Source of the DNA: Planctomycetota bacterium
GTDB taxonomy: Bacteria > Planctomycetota > UBA1135 > UBA2386
Direction: 5' to 3'
NCBI GenBank assembly: GCA_020638695.1
Contig: JACKIB010000008.1
Coordinates: 166,486 to 230,485, forward strand
Length of the DNA: 64,000 nucleotides
Position 1 is the stretch's first letter; each line of letters opens with the position of its first letter. Of this stretch, positions 33,521 to 41,488 are shown piece after piece. A model generated the notes under the pieces. That model saw only the letters and a list, made by a program, of their open reading frames with translations, did no database searches and was not told the DNA's origin. Position numbers and translations under genes: made by a program.

Positions 33521-33959
33521 GAGCGAGAAGGCCGCGCACGATAGCGACCCCGGCCTGGCCTTCCAAGGCGCAAACCCACTCCCGGCCCGGACGCCACGCC
33601 GACCTGAGGCCCACAGTCCAGCGCAACGCACCGTTGGACGGTACGGGATCGGCCTGCGGGTGGGCGCTCCGGGGTCGCGAAGCGGCCGCGATCTCCTCGG
33701 TCGCGGTAGTCGGGTCGGGCCGGGATCGCTCAGAACGGGCGGCGCGATCGGGCGCGGTCGTCGGGGACGTCTTCGAACGCAGGAATCCGCTCCTCGACGG
33801 GGAGACGCCTCCCGCCTCCGGGGAGAGTTCCCGAGAGCACCCCACCCATTGGCTGTCGCCGAAGTCCGTGGGCGAGTCAGCCAGATCGCCCACGAGGAGC
33901 TGCGGTGCCGCGAGTTCACGGGCTGCGCCAGAGAACGACGGGCTGACCCAGACGACCCA

Positions 33960-33987
33960 TGGCCCTTCCGTGGCGCAGACTCCTAGT
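33960..33987 (+). repeat. Right end of a family E element
   Basis: GGCCCTTCCGTGGCGCAGAC followed by TCCTAG matches the right end of the element at 18083-18244, and ends at the CTAG that begins family A copy A3. The region 33521-33960 upstream holds no gene; it includes degraded family C-like pieces such as TTCGAACGCAGGAATCCGCT followed by CCTCGACGGGGAG. Confidence 0.55.
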
Positions 33988-34150
33988 GGGGTGTGTCCGA
34001 AGTTCGTTGCATAAGTCGTCGAGTCATGCGGTTCGCTCGCAAGGAGCTGCGACGACACGGCTTGTTGGTGGACAAGCTGAGGAGCTGCGACGCCGCGAGC
34101 GGGCCGTAGGGCCGGCGACTTATGTGACCAACTTCGGACACACCCCACTA
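33984..34150 (+). repeat. Family A repeat, copy A3
   Basis: Full 167-bp element with termini TAGTGGGGTGTGTCCGAAGT and its inverted complement ending CACACCCCACTA. It lies in an array E-A-B-C in which A and B share the CTAG at 34148-34151. Confidence 0.92.
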
Positions 34151-34315
34151 GTGCCCCTCGTCTGAAGTTCGCAGCAAATGTGGCTGCGTCAGTCGATTCG
34201 CGCGCAAGGCGCTGCGACGACACGGCTTGTTGGTGGACAAGCTGAGGAGCAGCAACGCAGCGAGCGGATCGATTGGCCGGGCACATGTGCTGCGAACTCC
34301 GGACGCGGGGCACTT
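34149..34315 (+). repeat. Family B repeat, copy B3
   Basis: Full element, TAGTGCCCCTCGTCTGAAGT to GCGGGGCACTT; the final A of the usual CACTA is T here. The central core and outer CGCTGCG/CGCAGCG stem are intact. Confidence 0.9.
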
Positions 34316-34454
34316 GCCCGGACTATCCATGACCGAGCTGCTGCGATCGCGCAAGTTCGCTGCTGGCTTCGTCGAACGTCAGAACCTGCTGCTCTCCTTG
34401 CCAGCAACAACCTTGCACGATCTCGCGACGCTGCCCATGAATAGTCCGGGCTAG
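34316..34454 (+). repeat. Family C repeat, copy C2 (internally deleted, about 139 bp)
   Basis: Left end GCCCGGACTATCCATGACCG, right end AATAGTCCGGGCTAG. About 36-40 bp of the middle (the GACGGGGAGGC stem region of C1) are missing, leaving the arms nearly intact. The final CTAG contains, on the minus strand, the TAG stop codon of the gene at 34451-34993. Confidence 0.85.
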
Positions 34455-34993
34455 TCCGCCAGGCGGTTGATCAGCGTTCCCAAGTCCGTCGGCACACTGG
34501 ACTCGTCGTACGCGGACAGCGGGATCAGATCGATCAGGTCCTCGGCGGCGACGAAGATCACGTAGAACTCGGCGCCGAACTTGGCTCGGAACGCGCAGAT
34601 CTTGCCGAGCAGCGCCTTGTCGATGTCCTCGACGCACTCGATGACCACCGTCTTGCCGCCGCGACCGCGGCCGCGCAGGACGATCAGCGGGGCGTAGGCA
34701 CCCACCGAGTCCTCGGTGACCGGCACCTCGAAATGGCGGGGCGCATGGCTGTGGGTCAGGCCGGCATCCGACAGGAGGTCGCAGATCTGTTGCTCGAGCT
34801 TGCTGCTGAGTACCCGGCCCCCGCAGCGACCGAAGCCGTGGCCGCGCAGTGGGCCTCCGCCGAGCATCAGCTCGTCATCGTCGACCAGGGTCATCGGCCG
34901 AGGGATGTTGGTTGCGCGTAGCGACGGCTTCGGGCCGCGCTTGCTGCGCTTCTGGTTGCGTGGGTTGTTGGACGTGGAGTTGGAAGTGCTCAC
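34451..34993 (-). CDS. Uncharacterised cytosolic protein, possibly degenerate PD-(D/E)XK-like fold
   Basis: A 180-residue protein from a GTG at 34993. The first 35 residues are Ser/Asn/Lys/Arg-rich and likely unstructured. The rest has alternating helices and strands: SSKLEQQICDLLSDAGLTHSHAPRHFEV, YAPLIVLRGRGR, KTVVIECVEDIDKALLGKICAF, FYVIFVA. That order (helix with Glu, strand, strand with Glu, helix with Lys) resembles restriction-endonuclease-like folds, but the usual PD is replaced by AP, so catalysis is doubtful. The stop codon lies in the CTAG end of a family C repeat. Family not recognised. Confidence 0.65.
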   Translation of the reverse strand: MSTSNSTSNNPRNQKRSKRGPKPSLRATNIPRPMTLVDDDELMLGGGPLRGHGFGRCGGRVLSSKLEQQICDLLSDAGLTHSHAPRHFEVPVTEDSVGAYAPLIVLRGRGRGGKTVVIECVEDIDKALLGKICAFRAKFGAEFYVIFVAAEDLIDLIPLSAYDESSVPTDLGTLINRLAD

Positions 34994-35371
34994 AGGAATC
35001 TTGGCGCGGGACGAGCGCCTGTTCGAACGTGGGGATTCACCGGCTCGGGGGCGGCCGTCGCCCGTCCATTTCGGAGTGATCCGACGTGGGGTTCTTTCGG
35101 GCCGGGTCGCTCATCGGCAGCGTCGCGAGATGATGTCGCACCAGCTGGGTCATGATCGTCCGGACCGGGGGGATGGATAGCGCGAGGGGCTGCTTCGTGT
35201 CGCCTGACCGCACGCGGATCGGGTCCGCGGAAGCCCGCGCTGCGGGCTCAGTGTAGCATCCTTCCCGTGGTCTGGTAAGGGGGCTGCCCGGGGCCGGTCA
35301 CGGCAGCATCGCCGTGTCCACGGGTAATCCACTCGTTTCCACCGGTCCGGCCGGCGGATCGAATCGTCGCG
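34994..35371 (+). other. Intergenic, no gene seen
   Basis: About 380 bp between two minus-strand genes. It contains a short inverted sequence (GTCCGCGGAAGCCCGCGCTG then CGGGCTC near 35225-35250) but no convincing open frame, repeat family member or RNA. Confidence 0.5.
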
Positions 35372-36958
35372 TCAGGCGCCGCTCTGTTGCGGCACCGGCG
35401 CATCGGTGTCGCGCCGGCGGCGGAACAGGTTCTTGATCCACATGAAGCCCTTGCGGCGCCGCAACATGTCGACCAGGAACGTCTCCAGCTTGCTCGTCTC
35501 CCGTCCGCGCGCGGCATTGATCAGGATCCGGAACACGCGCCACGGCCGACGTGCGAACGACGTCGCGTAGAAGTTCACCAGCAGGCGGTACTTCCAGCGG
35601 GTCAACTGTTTCGCCGAGAGTGCGTCGCAATAGCAATTCTCGGGCAGGAGCTTCTCCTCGTTGGCGAACACCGGCGTGAGCAGGAAGTCGTCATCCAGCG
35701 TGATCCGCCCACTCGCCTTCAGCTCGTAGTAGAGCTGCGTGTTGGGGATCGGGAAGAAGAAGCCGACTGCGGAGTCGTCGATCCCTGCCCAGGCCAGCCG
35801 CCGTACCAGCCGAGCGGTCTCCTTCAGGTCTTCGTTCGTGTCGTGTGGGAAGCCGATCACCATGAAGGTGGAGATGTTCAGACCGTTGCGCACCGACGCG
35901 TGCACCGCGTTCATCAGCGAATCGGTCTTCATCCGCTTCTTGATCAGCTTGCGGGTCCGTTCGCTGCCGCTCTCCGGAGCGAACGCCATCGACTTGCCGC
36001 CGGTCTTCGCCAGCAGGCCCGCGACCTCGTCGTCGACCACTTCGCAGCGGGTGCCGGACGGGAACTGCCACGTGATCCCGAGGTTGCGCGCCAGCAGTTC
36101 CTTGCAGAACTCGATGATCCAGTCGCGCTTGAGGATCGCCGTCAGATCTTGGAAGGGGAAGTTGGTGGCCCCGAACTTCTCTTTGTAGGACGCGATCTCC
36201 GCGACCACGTCCTTGGGATCTCGGGAGTACCAGCGGGTCGTCCACATCCCGGGATTGGAGCAGTAGGTGCACTGGTACGGGCAGCCACGGGTAGCCAGGA
36301 TCGGGATGGTCATCCCGGCGTTCACCCCGTTGATGTAGCCCTGCTCGGTGTAGGTGTGCACCTTGAACAGATCCCACGCCGGCCACGGGATGTCGTCGAG
36401 GCTGCTGCGCCGCTCCCGCCGCTGCACGCTCTGCTTCGGCGTGCCGTCGGGGTCGCGGTACCACAGGCCGTGAATCGAGTGGAACTCGGTGCTGCCGCGC
36501 TCCAGCGCCGCGAACAGTTCGACAGCGGTCTCCTCACCTTCGCCCAGCACGATGAAGTCCAACGGTGCCTGCTGCATCGAGAACTCCGGCAGCCCGGTGA
36601 AGTGCTCGCCACCGCACACGATCGGCACGTGTGGCAACTTGCGCTTGATCTCGCCGATCAGCTCACGCACCAGCGGCCACGAGAACGACCACATGTTGGT
36701 CAGGCCGATCGCATCGATGGTCGGATCGAGCCGACTGACCAGCTGCGGAATCGTCAGACCGAGCGCGAACAGCTGGTCGCGTGCACCTTGGGTCACCTGA
36801 TCCGGGGCGTCGCCCACCGCATCGATCACCGATACCTCGTGACCCGCGTTGCGCAGGGTCGCGGCGATGTACGCGAGCCCCAACGGAAGGCTCGGCCGCA
36901 AGGCGGTCATCGCCTTCACGTTGAGGTACAGGGGCGGGTGGATCAGCTGGACCTTCAT
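35372..36958 (-). CDS. B12-binding-domain radical SAM enzyme
   Basis: A 528-residue protein from the ATG at 36958. The N-terminal 140 residues have the cobalamin-binding Rossmann layout of this family (LIHPPLYLN, SLPLGLAYIAATLRNAGHEVSVIDA, GLTNMWSFSW, IVCGGEHFTGLPE). The radical SAM cluster motif CPYQCTYC (CxxxCxxC) is at about residue 225, and PESGSERTRKLIKKRM and GFPHDTNEDLKET follow as in the B12-binding radical SAM group. The C-terminus is basic (RRRKGFMWIKNLFRRRRD) and may touch membrane. Relatives include methyltransferases of BchE/HpnP/P-methylase type; the substrate is not deducible. No pathway genes adjoin it; the flagellin gene is divergent. Confidence 0.9.
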   Translation of the reverse strand: MKVQLIHPPLYLNVKAMTALRPSLPLGLAYIAATLRNAGHEVSVIDAVGDAPDQVTQGARDQLFALGLTIPQLVSRLDPTIDAIGLTNMWSFSWPLVRELIGEIKRKLPHVPIVCGGEHFTGLPEFSMQQAPLDFIVLGEGEETAVELFAALERGSTEFHSIHGLWYRDPDGTPKQSVQRRERRSSLDDIPWPAWDLFKVHTYTEQGYINGVNAGMTIPILATRGCPYQCTYCSNPGMWTTRWYSRDPKDVVAEIASYKEKFGATNFPFQDLTAILKRDWIIEFCKELLARNLGITWQFPSGTRCEVVDDEVAGLLAKTGGKSMAFAPESGSERTRKLIKKRMKTDSLMNAVHASVRNGLNISTFMVIGFPHDTNEDLKETARLVRRLAWAGIDDSAVGFFFPIPNTQLYYELKASGRITLDDDFLLTPVFANEEKLLPENCYCDALSAKQLTRWKYRLLVNFYATSFARRPWRVFRILINAARGRETSKLETFLVDMLRRRKGFMWIKNLFRRRRDTDAPVPQQSGA

Positions 36959-37246
36959 GGTTGCTTCCGGTGACGAGTGCTCGGCGGTGGCGCGAGTTGC
37001 CCGAGGTCGGCGAACCCGGGCGGAGCAGCATACCCTGTAACGGATTCTCCCGATCGGGCAACCTCCCCAGCCCCCCGTCGGCGTTCCCGTCGGGAAGTCG
37101 CCGTAGGGTCGGCGCCACACCTCGAGCGGCGAGTTCCGCGACTGCGATGGCAAGGGGGAGTGAGTTCCGTCGCGAATCTGGACGGTCTGATGCGCTCCGC
37201 AGCAGTCGTCCGGAGCGTGCCGCGAAGTTTTTGGCGTCTCGGCCTC

Positions 37247-37273
37247 TAAAGACCGGTGCCACCGTGCCGAGCA
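37247..37273 (+). promoter_or_regulatory. Sigma-28 (FliA)-type promoter for flagellin
   Basis: TAAA at 37247-37250, exactly 15 nt, then GCCGAGCA at 37266-37273. The consensus is TAAA-N15-GCCGATAA, so 10 of 12 positions match and the spacing is exact. It lies 75 nt before the flagellin start. The rest of the 390-bp gap between this and the radical SAM gene shows nothing clear. Confidence 0.7.
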
Positions 37274-37348
37274 TGGGAATGGAAGTCGGCGGGGTTCTCG
37301 AACCCCAGGGGAGTCGGGCGTCTCGCCCGCGCAGGCAAGGGAAGGATC

Positions 37349-38176
37349 ATGGGCCTCAGAATCAACACCAACATCGCGTCCATCAACGCCCAGCGGAACG
37401 TCGCCAAGGTGAGCGAACGACTCGGGCATAACTACAACCGACTGTCGACCGGTCTGCGGATCAGCACCGCCGCCGACGACGCCGCGGGCTTGGCGATCTC
37501 CGAGCGTCTGCGTTCCCAGGTTCGCTCGCTCGGGCAAGCCGAGCGCAACGCCCAGGACGCGATCTCGCTGGTGCAGGTTGGCGAAGGCGCGCTCAACGAG
37601 GTGAGCAACATCCTGATTCGATTGCGCGAGCTCTCGATCCAGGCCGCCAACGGATCGGTGTCGAGCACCGACCGCAACACGATTCAGCAGGAGTTCAGCG
37701 CCTTGCGCTCGGAGATCGACCGCATCGCCAACTCGACTTCGTTCAACGAGATCAAGCTGCTGGACGGCTCGGCGACCACGATTGCCTTCCAGGTCGGCAT
37801 CAACAGTGTGGCGAACGTCGATCGGCTGGCGATGAACCTGACGCCGGCGTTGTCGACGTCGCTCAGTCTGGCGACGCTGGACATCGGGTCAGGCGGGGAC
37901 ACGTCGCTGGCGATCAGCCAGATCGACAGTGCGATCAACCAAGTGTCGTCGCTGCGTGGCAACTACGGCGCGCTACAGAACCGCCTGACGTCGACGATCG
38001 CCAACCTCGGCGTTGCGCGCGAGTCACTGACCGCTGCCGAGAGCCGGATTCGTGACGTCGACGTCGCCTACGAGACCGCGCAATTGACGCGTAACTCGAT
38101 TTTGCAGCAGGCCGCCGTGTCGATCTTGGCGCAGGCGAACACCCAGCCGCAGATCGCGCTCAACCTGCTGCAGTAG
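37349..38176 (+). CDS. fliC: Flagellin
   Basis: A 275-residue flagellin made of the two conserved ends only: N-terminal GLRINTNIASINAQRNVAKV, RLSTGLRISTAADDAAGLAI, and C-terminal SRIRDVDVAYETAQLTRNSI followed by LQQAAVSILAQANTQPQIALNLLQ. The variable outer D2/D3 domain is absent, as in short flagellins such as Hag of Bacillus. It polymerises into the flagellar filament after export by the flagellar type III system. The ATG at 37349 follows AAGGGAAGGATC, whose GGA overlaps the Shine-Dalgarno and could be a CsrA site, and the leader can form GGGGTT/AACCCC. It is preceded by a sigma-28 promoter and followed by a strong hairpin, so it is a single-gene unit. Confidence 0.95.
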   Translation: MGLRINTNIASINAQRNVAKVSERLGHNYNRLSTGLRISTAADDAAGLAISERLRSQVRSLGQAERNAQDAISLVQVGEGALNEVSNILIRLRELSIQAANGSVSSTDRNTIQQEFSALRSEIDRIANSTSFNEIKLLDGSATTIAFQVGINSVANVDRLAMNLTPALSTSLSLATLDIGSGGDTSLAISQIDSAINQVSSLRGNYGALQNRLTSTIANLGVARESLTAAESRIRDVDVAYETAQLTRNSILQQAAVSILAQANTQPQIALNLLQ

Positions 38177-38245
38177 TCGACCCGGCGCGGGTTGACGATC
38201 GGCGCGATCGAGCGCCGGCGAAACGAGATTCCTTTGCCGGGTCGG

Positions 38246-38275
38246 GGGGTGCTGCGGTCGACGACCGCGCACCCC
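38246..38275 (+). terminator. Hairpin after flagellin
   Basis: GGGGTGC (38246-38252) pairs with GCACCCC (38269-38275) and inside it GCGGTC with GACCGC around GAC, with one bulged T. It stands between the convergent flagellin and secreted-protein genes and could terminate both. T residues after it are few. Confidence 0.6.
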
Positions 38276-38292
38276 TCGGCTTCGTTCCGGAA

Positions 38293-39288
38293 TCAGTTGC
38301 CCAGCAGGAAGCGGGCGTAGTTCGACGAGGTCCAGCCGAGGTTGTTGGCCGCTGCGTCGCGCACGAAGTACTGCACGTACGCGCGGAAGCCTTGCCCCGA
38401 GGTCGGCAAGGTCACCGGAATGCTGCGGGAACCCGTGCTCGAGGCGACGCCGTACACCGCGATCGCGTCCAGCAAGTACATCGAGCAGCCCGGCGCGCCG
38501 ATGATCGCCAGGTCGAGTGGCGGCTCGAGTCGGCTGATGTTGACGATCAAAGCGTTGAGCGCGTTCGCCGGCGCACCGCTGAGGTCGATGGTTGCGCTGC
38601 CGCCGAGCTTGGCCGAACCGGTGGTGGTCAGGGCGACCACGCCGCCGGTGCCCTGGCAACCCTTGCCGAACAGGCTCAGGTCGTTGCCGTCGGTAACGAT
38701 CTCCCACTTGATCGCCGCCGAGGTGCTGAGCGTGCCGGCCGCCGGGGGGGCGCCGGTGTAGTTGTAGGCGTACAGCCGCGGCCGCGTGGCGCTGGCGTGG
38801 CCGGGCCACGCGGTGCTGGTGGTCGCGAGTCGTGCGCCGGAGACCGTGATCTGCAGCACGATGTTCGCGCCCTGTGCGGCGATGTACAGGTACGGCCGGT
38901 CGAGCCCGATGCGGTTCCAGGCGTTCGCGGTCTGGTTCCACTCGTAGTTCTTCGCGCTGAGCACGGTCTGCACGTTGGCGCTCAGGTTCGCGGCGTAGGT
39001 CGTGCTCATGGTGGCCGCGGAGGTCTGTGCCATCACGATCTCGATCGAGTCGAAGTGGCGCAGCCCGCTCAGCGACGGCGGGAATGCCAGGTCGGTGATC
39101 TGCAACACCGCGGCGTTGTTGATGTCCGCGGCGAGCGCCATGGTTTGGTATTTCTGGTTCTCCCAGGACGTCGTGGTGCTGTGGCCGAACGGGATCACAT
39201 TGCTACCACCGGTCGGAGCGTTGTCCGGGATGAAGAAGCTCTGCGCGGAGGTCGCCGAGACGAGGAGAAGAACAGCGAGGATTCTCAT
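38293..39288 (-). CDS. Secreted protein of unknown function (tandem paralogue 1)
   Basis: A 331-residue protein with a signal peptide (MRILAVLLLVSATSAQ) from the ATG at 39288. The middle reads as a beta-rich domain (NVIPFGHSTTTSWENQKYQTM, PPSLSGLRHFDSIEIVMAQT). The C-terminal 110 residues start FGKGCQGTGGVVALTTTGSA and contain ANALNALIVNISRLEPPLDLAIIGAPGC, a C-terminal module that resembles those of other exported planctomycete proteins. It has the same length as the next gene and differs from it at roughly 30 positions by eye. Function unknown; extracellular or cell-surface location is inferred. Confidence 0.8.
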   Translation of the reverse strand: MRILAVLLLVSATSAQSFFIPDNAPTGGSNVIPFGHSTTTSWENQKYQTMALAADINNAAVLQITDLAFPPSLSGLRHFDSIEIVMAQTSAATMSTTYAANLSANVQTVLSAKNYEWNQTANAWNRIGLDRPYLYIAAQGANIVLQITVSGARLATTSTAWPGHASATRPRLYAYNYTGAPPAAGTLSTSAAIKWEIVTDGNDLSLFGKGCQGTGGVVALTTTGSAKLGGSATIDLSGAPANALNALIVNISRLEPPLDLAIIGAPGCSMYLLDAIAVYGVASSTGSRSIPVTLPTSGQGFRAYVQYFVRDAAANNLGWTSSNYARFLLGN

Positions 39289-39505
39289 GGTTGGGTACGT
39301 GGAGGGTCGAGACGGGGGCGCTGGGAAGGGCGCTTCCCGAGAATACCCCATTTCGACCGGGGTCAGGCTCCCGAGCACCTGCTATCCGCAGCGTCTATCG
39401 CCGCAGTGCGCCCGTGCGAGCGGGCGGACACATGCTTGTCGAGCGGAACCGGCCGTCGATGCGCGCCGACCGGTTCCCCTCGGCCCCGGGCCGGACCCCC
39501 TTGCT

Positions 39506-39544
39506 GGGGATCAGTTGCGGGGATCAGTTGCGGGGATCAGTTGC
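39506..39544 (+). repeat. 13-bp tandem repeat, three units
   Basis: GGGGATCAGTTGC occurs three times in a row at 39506, 39519 and 39532. The last unit overlaps the stop codon and final Asn codon of the secreted-protein gene that ends at 39537. Confidence 0.8.
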
Positions 39545-40532
39545 CCAGCAGGAAGCGGGCGTAGTTGGACGAGGTCCAGCCGAGGTTGTTGGCCGCTGCG
39601 TCGCGCACGAAGTACTGCACGTACGCGCGCAGACCTTGCCCGGCGGTCGGCATGGTCACCGGAATGCTGCGGGAACCCGTGCTCGTGGCAACGCCGTACA
39701 CCGCGATGGCGTCCAACAGATACATCGAGCAGCCCGGCGCGCCGATGATCGCCAAGTCGAGCGGCGGCTCGAGTCGGCTGATGTTGACGATCAACGCGTT
39801 GAGCGCGTTCGCCGGCGCACCGCTGAGGTCGATGGTCGCGCTGCCGCCGAGCTTGGCCGAGCCGGTGGTGGAGAGGGCGACCGCGCCGTTGCTGCCCTGG
39901 CAGCCCTTGCCGAACAGGCTCAGGTCGTTGCCGTCGGTCACGATCTCCCACTTGACCGCGGACGAGCTACCCAACGTGCCGGCTGCCGGGGGGGCGCCGG
40001 TGTAGTTGTAGGCGAACAACCGCGGGCGTGAACCGGTGCCGTGGCCGGGCCACGCGGTACTGGTGGTGGCGAGTCGTGCGCCGGAGACCGTGATCTGCAG
40101 CACGATGTTCGCGCCTTGTGCAGCGATGTACAGGTAAGGCCGGTCGAGCCCGATGCGGTTCCACGTGTTCGCGGTCTGGTTCCACTCGTAGTTCTTCGCG
40201 CTGAGCACTGTCTGCACATTGGCGCTCAAGTTCGCGGCGAAGGTCGTGCTCATCGTGCTCGCGGAGGTCTGTGCCATCACGATCTCGATCGAGTCGAAGT
40301 GGCGCAGCCCGCTCAACGACGGCGGGAATGCCAGGTCGGTGATCTGCAGCACTGCGGCATTGTTGATGTCCGCGGCGGCCGCCATGGTCTGGTATTTCTG
40401 GTTCTCCCAGGACGTTGTGGTGCTGTGGCCGAACGGGATCACATTGCTGGTCCCGCTGGGGCTGTTGTCCGGGATGAAGTAGCTCTGTGCGGAGACCGCC
40501 GAGGCCAGGAGGAGGACGGCTAGGGTTTTCAT
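39537..40532 (-). CDS. Secreted protein of unknown function (tandem paralogue 2)
   Basis: A 331-residue protein with signal peptide MKTLAVLLLASAVSAQ, nearly identical in sequence and length to the gene 249 bp downstream. Both DNA and protein are conserved from signal peptide to C-terminus (for example WNRIGLDRPYLYIAAQGANIV and SARFLLGN-type ends in both), so this is a recent tandem duplication. It carries the same GCQGSNGAVALSTTG C-terminal module. Differences cluster in the short segments GHGTGSRPRLF and TLGSSSAVKW. No known function. The 200 bp upstream are GC-rich and hold no gene. Confidence 0.8.
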   Translation of the reverse strand: MKTLAVLLLASAVSAQSYFIPDNSPSGTSNVIPFGHSTTTSWENQKYQTMAAAADINNAAVLQITDLAFPPSLSGLRHFDSIEIVMAQTSASTMSTTFAANLSANVQTVLSAKNYEWNQTANTWNRIGLDRPYLYIAAQGANIVLQITVSGARLATTSTAWPGHGTGSRPRLFAYNYTGAPPAAGTLGSSSAVKWEIVTDGNDLSLFGKGCQGSNGAVALSTTGSAKLGGSATIDLSGAPANALNALIVNISRLEPPLDLAIIGAPGCSMYLLDAIAVYGVATSTGSRSIPVTMPTAGQGLRAYVQYFVRDAAANNLGWTSSNYARFLLGN

Positions 40533-40732
40533 GGTCGAATACGTAGGTGTTTGAGACGGGGGGCGCGACGGGCGCCGCGAACGAAGATACCAGACCCTCG
40601 GGGTTCGACGAGCGTCCCCTGCGGCAGCTGTCGTACGTCGGTCAATCGGGCGAAAGACCCGGCCCGGAACTGCCGCGCGGCACGCCTCGGTGAGCGTCCG
40701 GTCGACCGCGTCCCTGGGACCGGCATCCTCCG

Positions 40733-41203
40733 CTATCGCTCGCTTCGCGTGTAGACGCTGTCGAACAGGCGGTTCCAGGCCTCGCCGTCCTGGGAGCAGT
40801 CCATTGCCGAGTTCATCGTGTCGTCGGACTGGAACTCGTAGGTGAGCTTCAAGTGGCCCATCATCGGGTTCTCGCTGAACAGGGCCAACGAGTCGCCGTC
40901 CCAGCTACCGCGAAACACCTCGCACTGGCCGGCCATGCTGTCGAACCAGTAGAGCACGACGTTCTGATTCCGCGGGTCGACGGTGTAGACGCCGTGGCCC
41001 ACGAAGGTCACTTGACCACCCATCCGTTGTTCGTAGTCGGTGACGACCGTGAAGCCGCCGACCGCGACGCGGCTGGTCGTGACGCCGGAGGCCTCGGCGC
41101 CGTTTGGCATCCACTGCGACGGGTGCATGTTCTCGACGCCGGTCCAGGTGCCGGCGAGGCGCGCGAGCTTCTCGTGCTCGGCATCAGGTCGTGGCATGTC
41201 CAT
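40733..41203 (-). CDS. DUF1579-like protein
   Basis: A 156-residue protein with the small beta-barrel layout of DUF1579 (lipocalin-like heme-binding fold): EHEKLARLAGTWTGVENMHPS at the start, then GGFTVVTDYEQRMGG, FVGHGVYTVDPRNQNVVLYWFDS, SWDGDSLALFSENP and HLKLTYEFQSDDTMN. The GTW and Y.W..S positions are characteristic of the group. No signal peptide. Function in the family is not known. It stands alone, with about 285 bp of unrecognised sequence before the divergent protease-like gene. Confidence 0.75.
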   Translation of the reverse strand: MDMPRPDAEHEKLARLAGTWTGVENMHPSQWMPNGAEASGVTTSRVAVGGFTVVTDYEQRMGGQVTFVGHGVYTVDPRNQNVVLYWFDSMAGQCEVFRGSWDGDSLALFSENPMMGHLKLTYEFQSDDTMNSAMDCSQDGEAWNRLFDSVYTRSER

Positions 41204-41488
41204 GGGAACTCCTCGAATGGCGGGCCGCGGAGGCTACCGGATCGCGGCCGCGACCGACCGTCCCGTTCGAGAACCGCAGTTGGCGCGGCGAGCCGGTATT
41301 CCGCCGCGACCGTCTGCTCGCGCCCACGGATCCCGACGACTTCGCGCAGACGAGCCACGACCTCACGCGGTTCGTCCGGCCGGAGGGCGCGACCTGCAAG
41401 ACCCGGTTAGGATCCACCCGCACGGTTGTCGGACCGGATTCTCGACGGGAAAGCGACCATTGGACGCGCCGGGCGTCCCACCTGAAGC

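Noticed and set aside
33521..33919. N-terminal extension of the long GreA
   Set aside because: The stretch is Arg/Pro-rich and overlies degraded repeat sequence; the TTG at 33520 begins the first recognisable helix.
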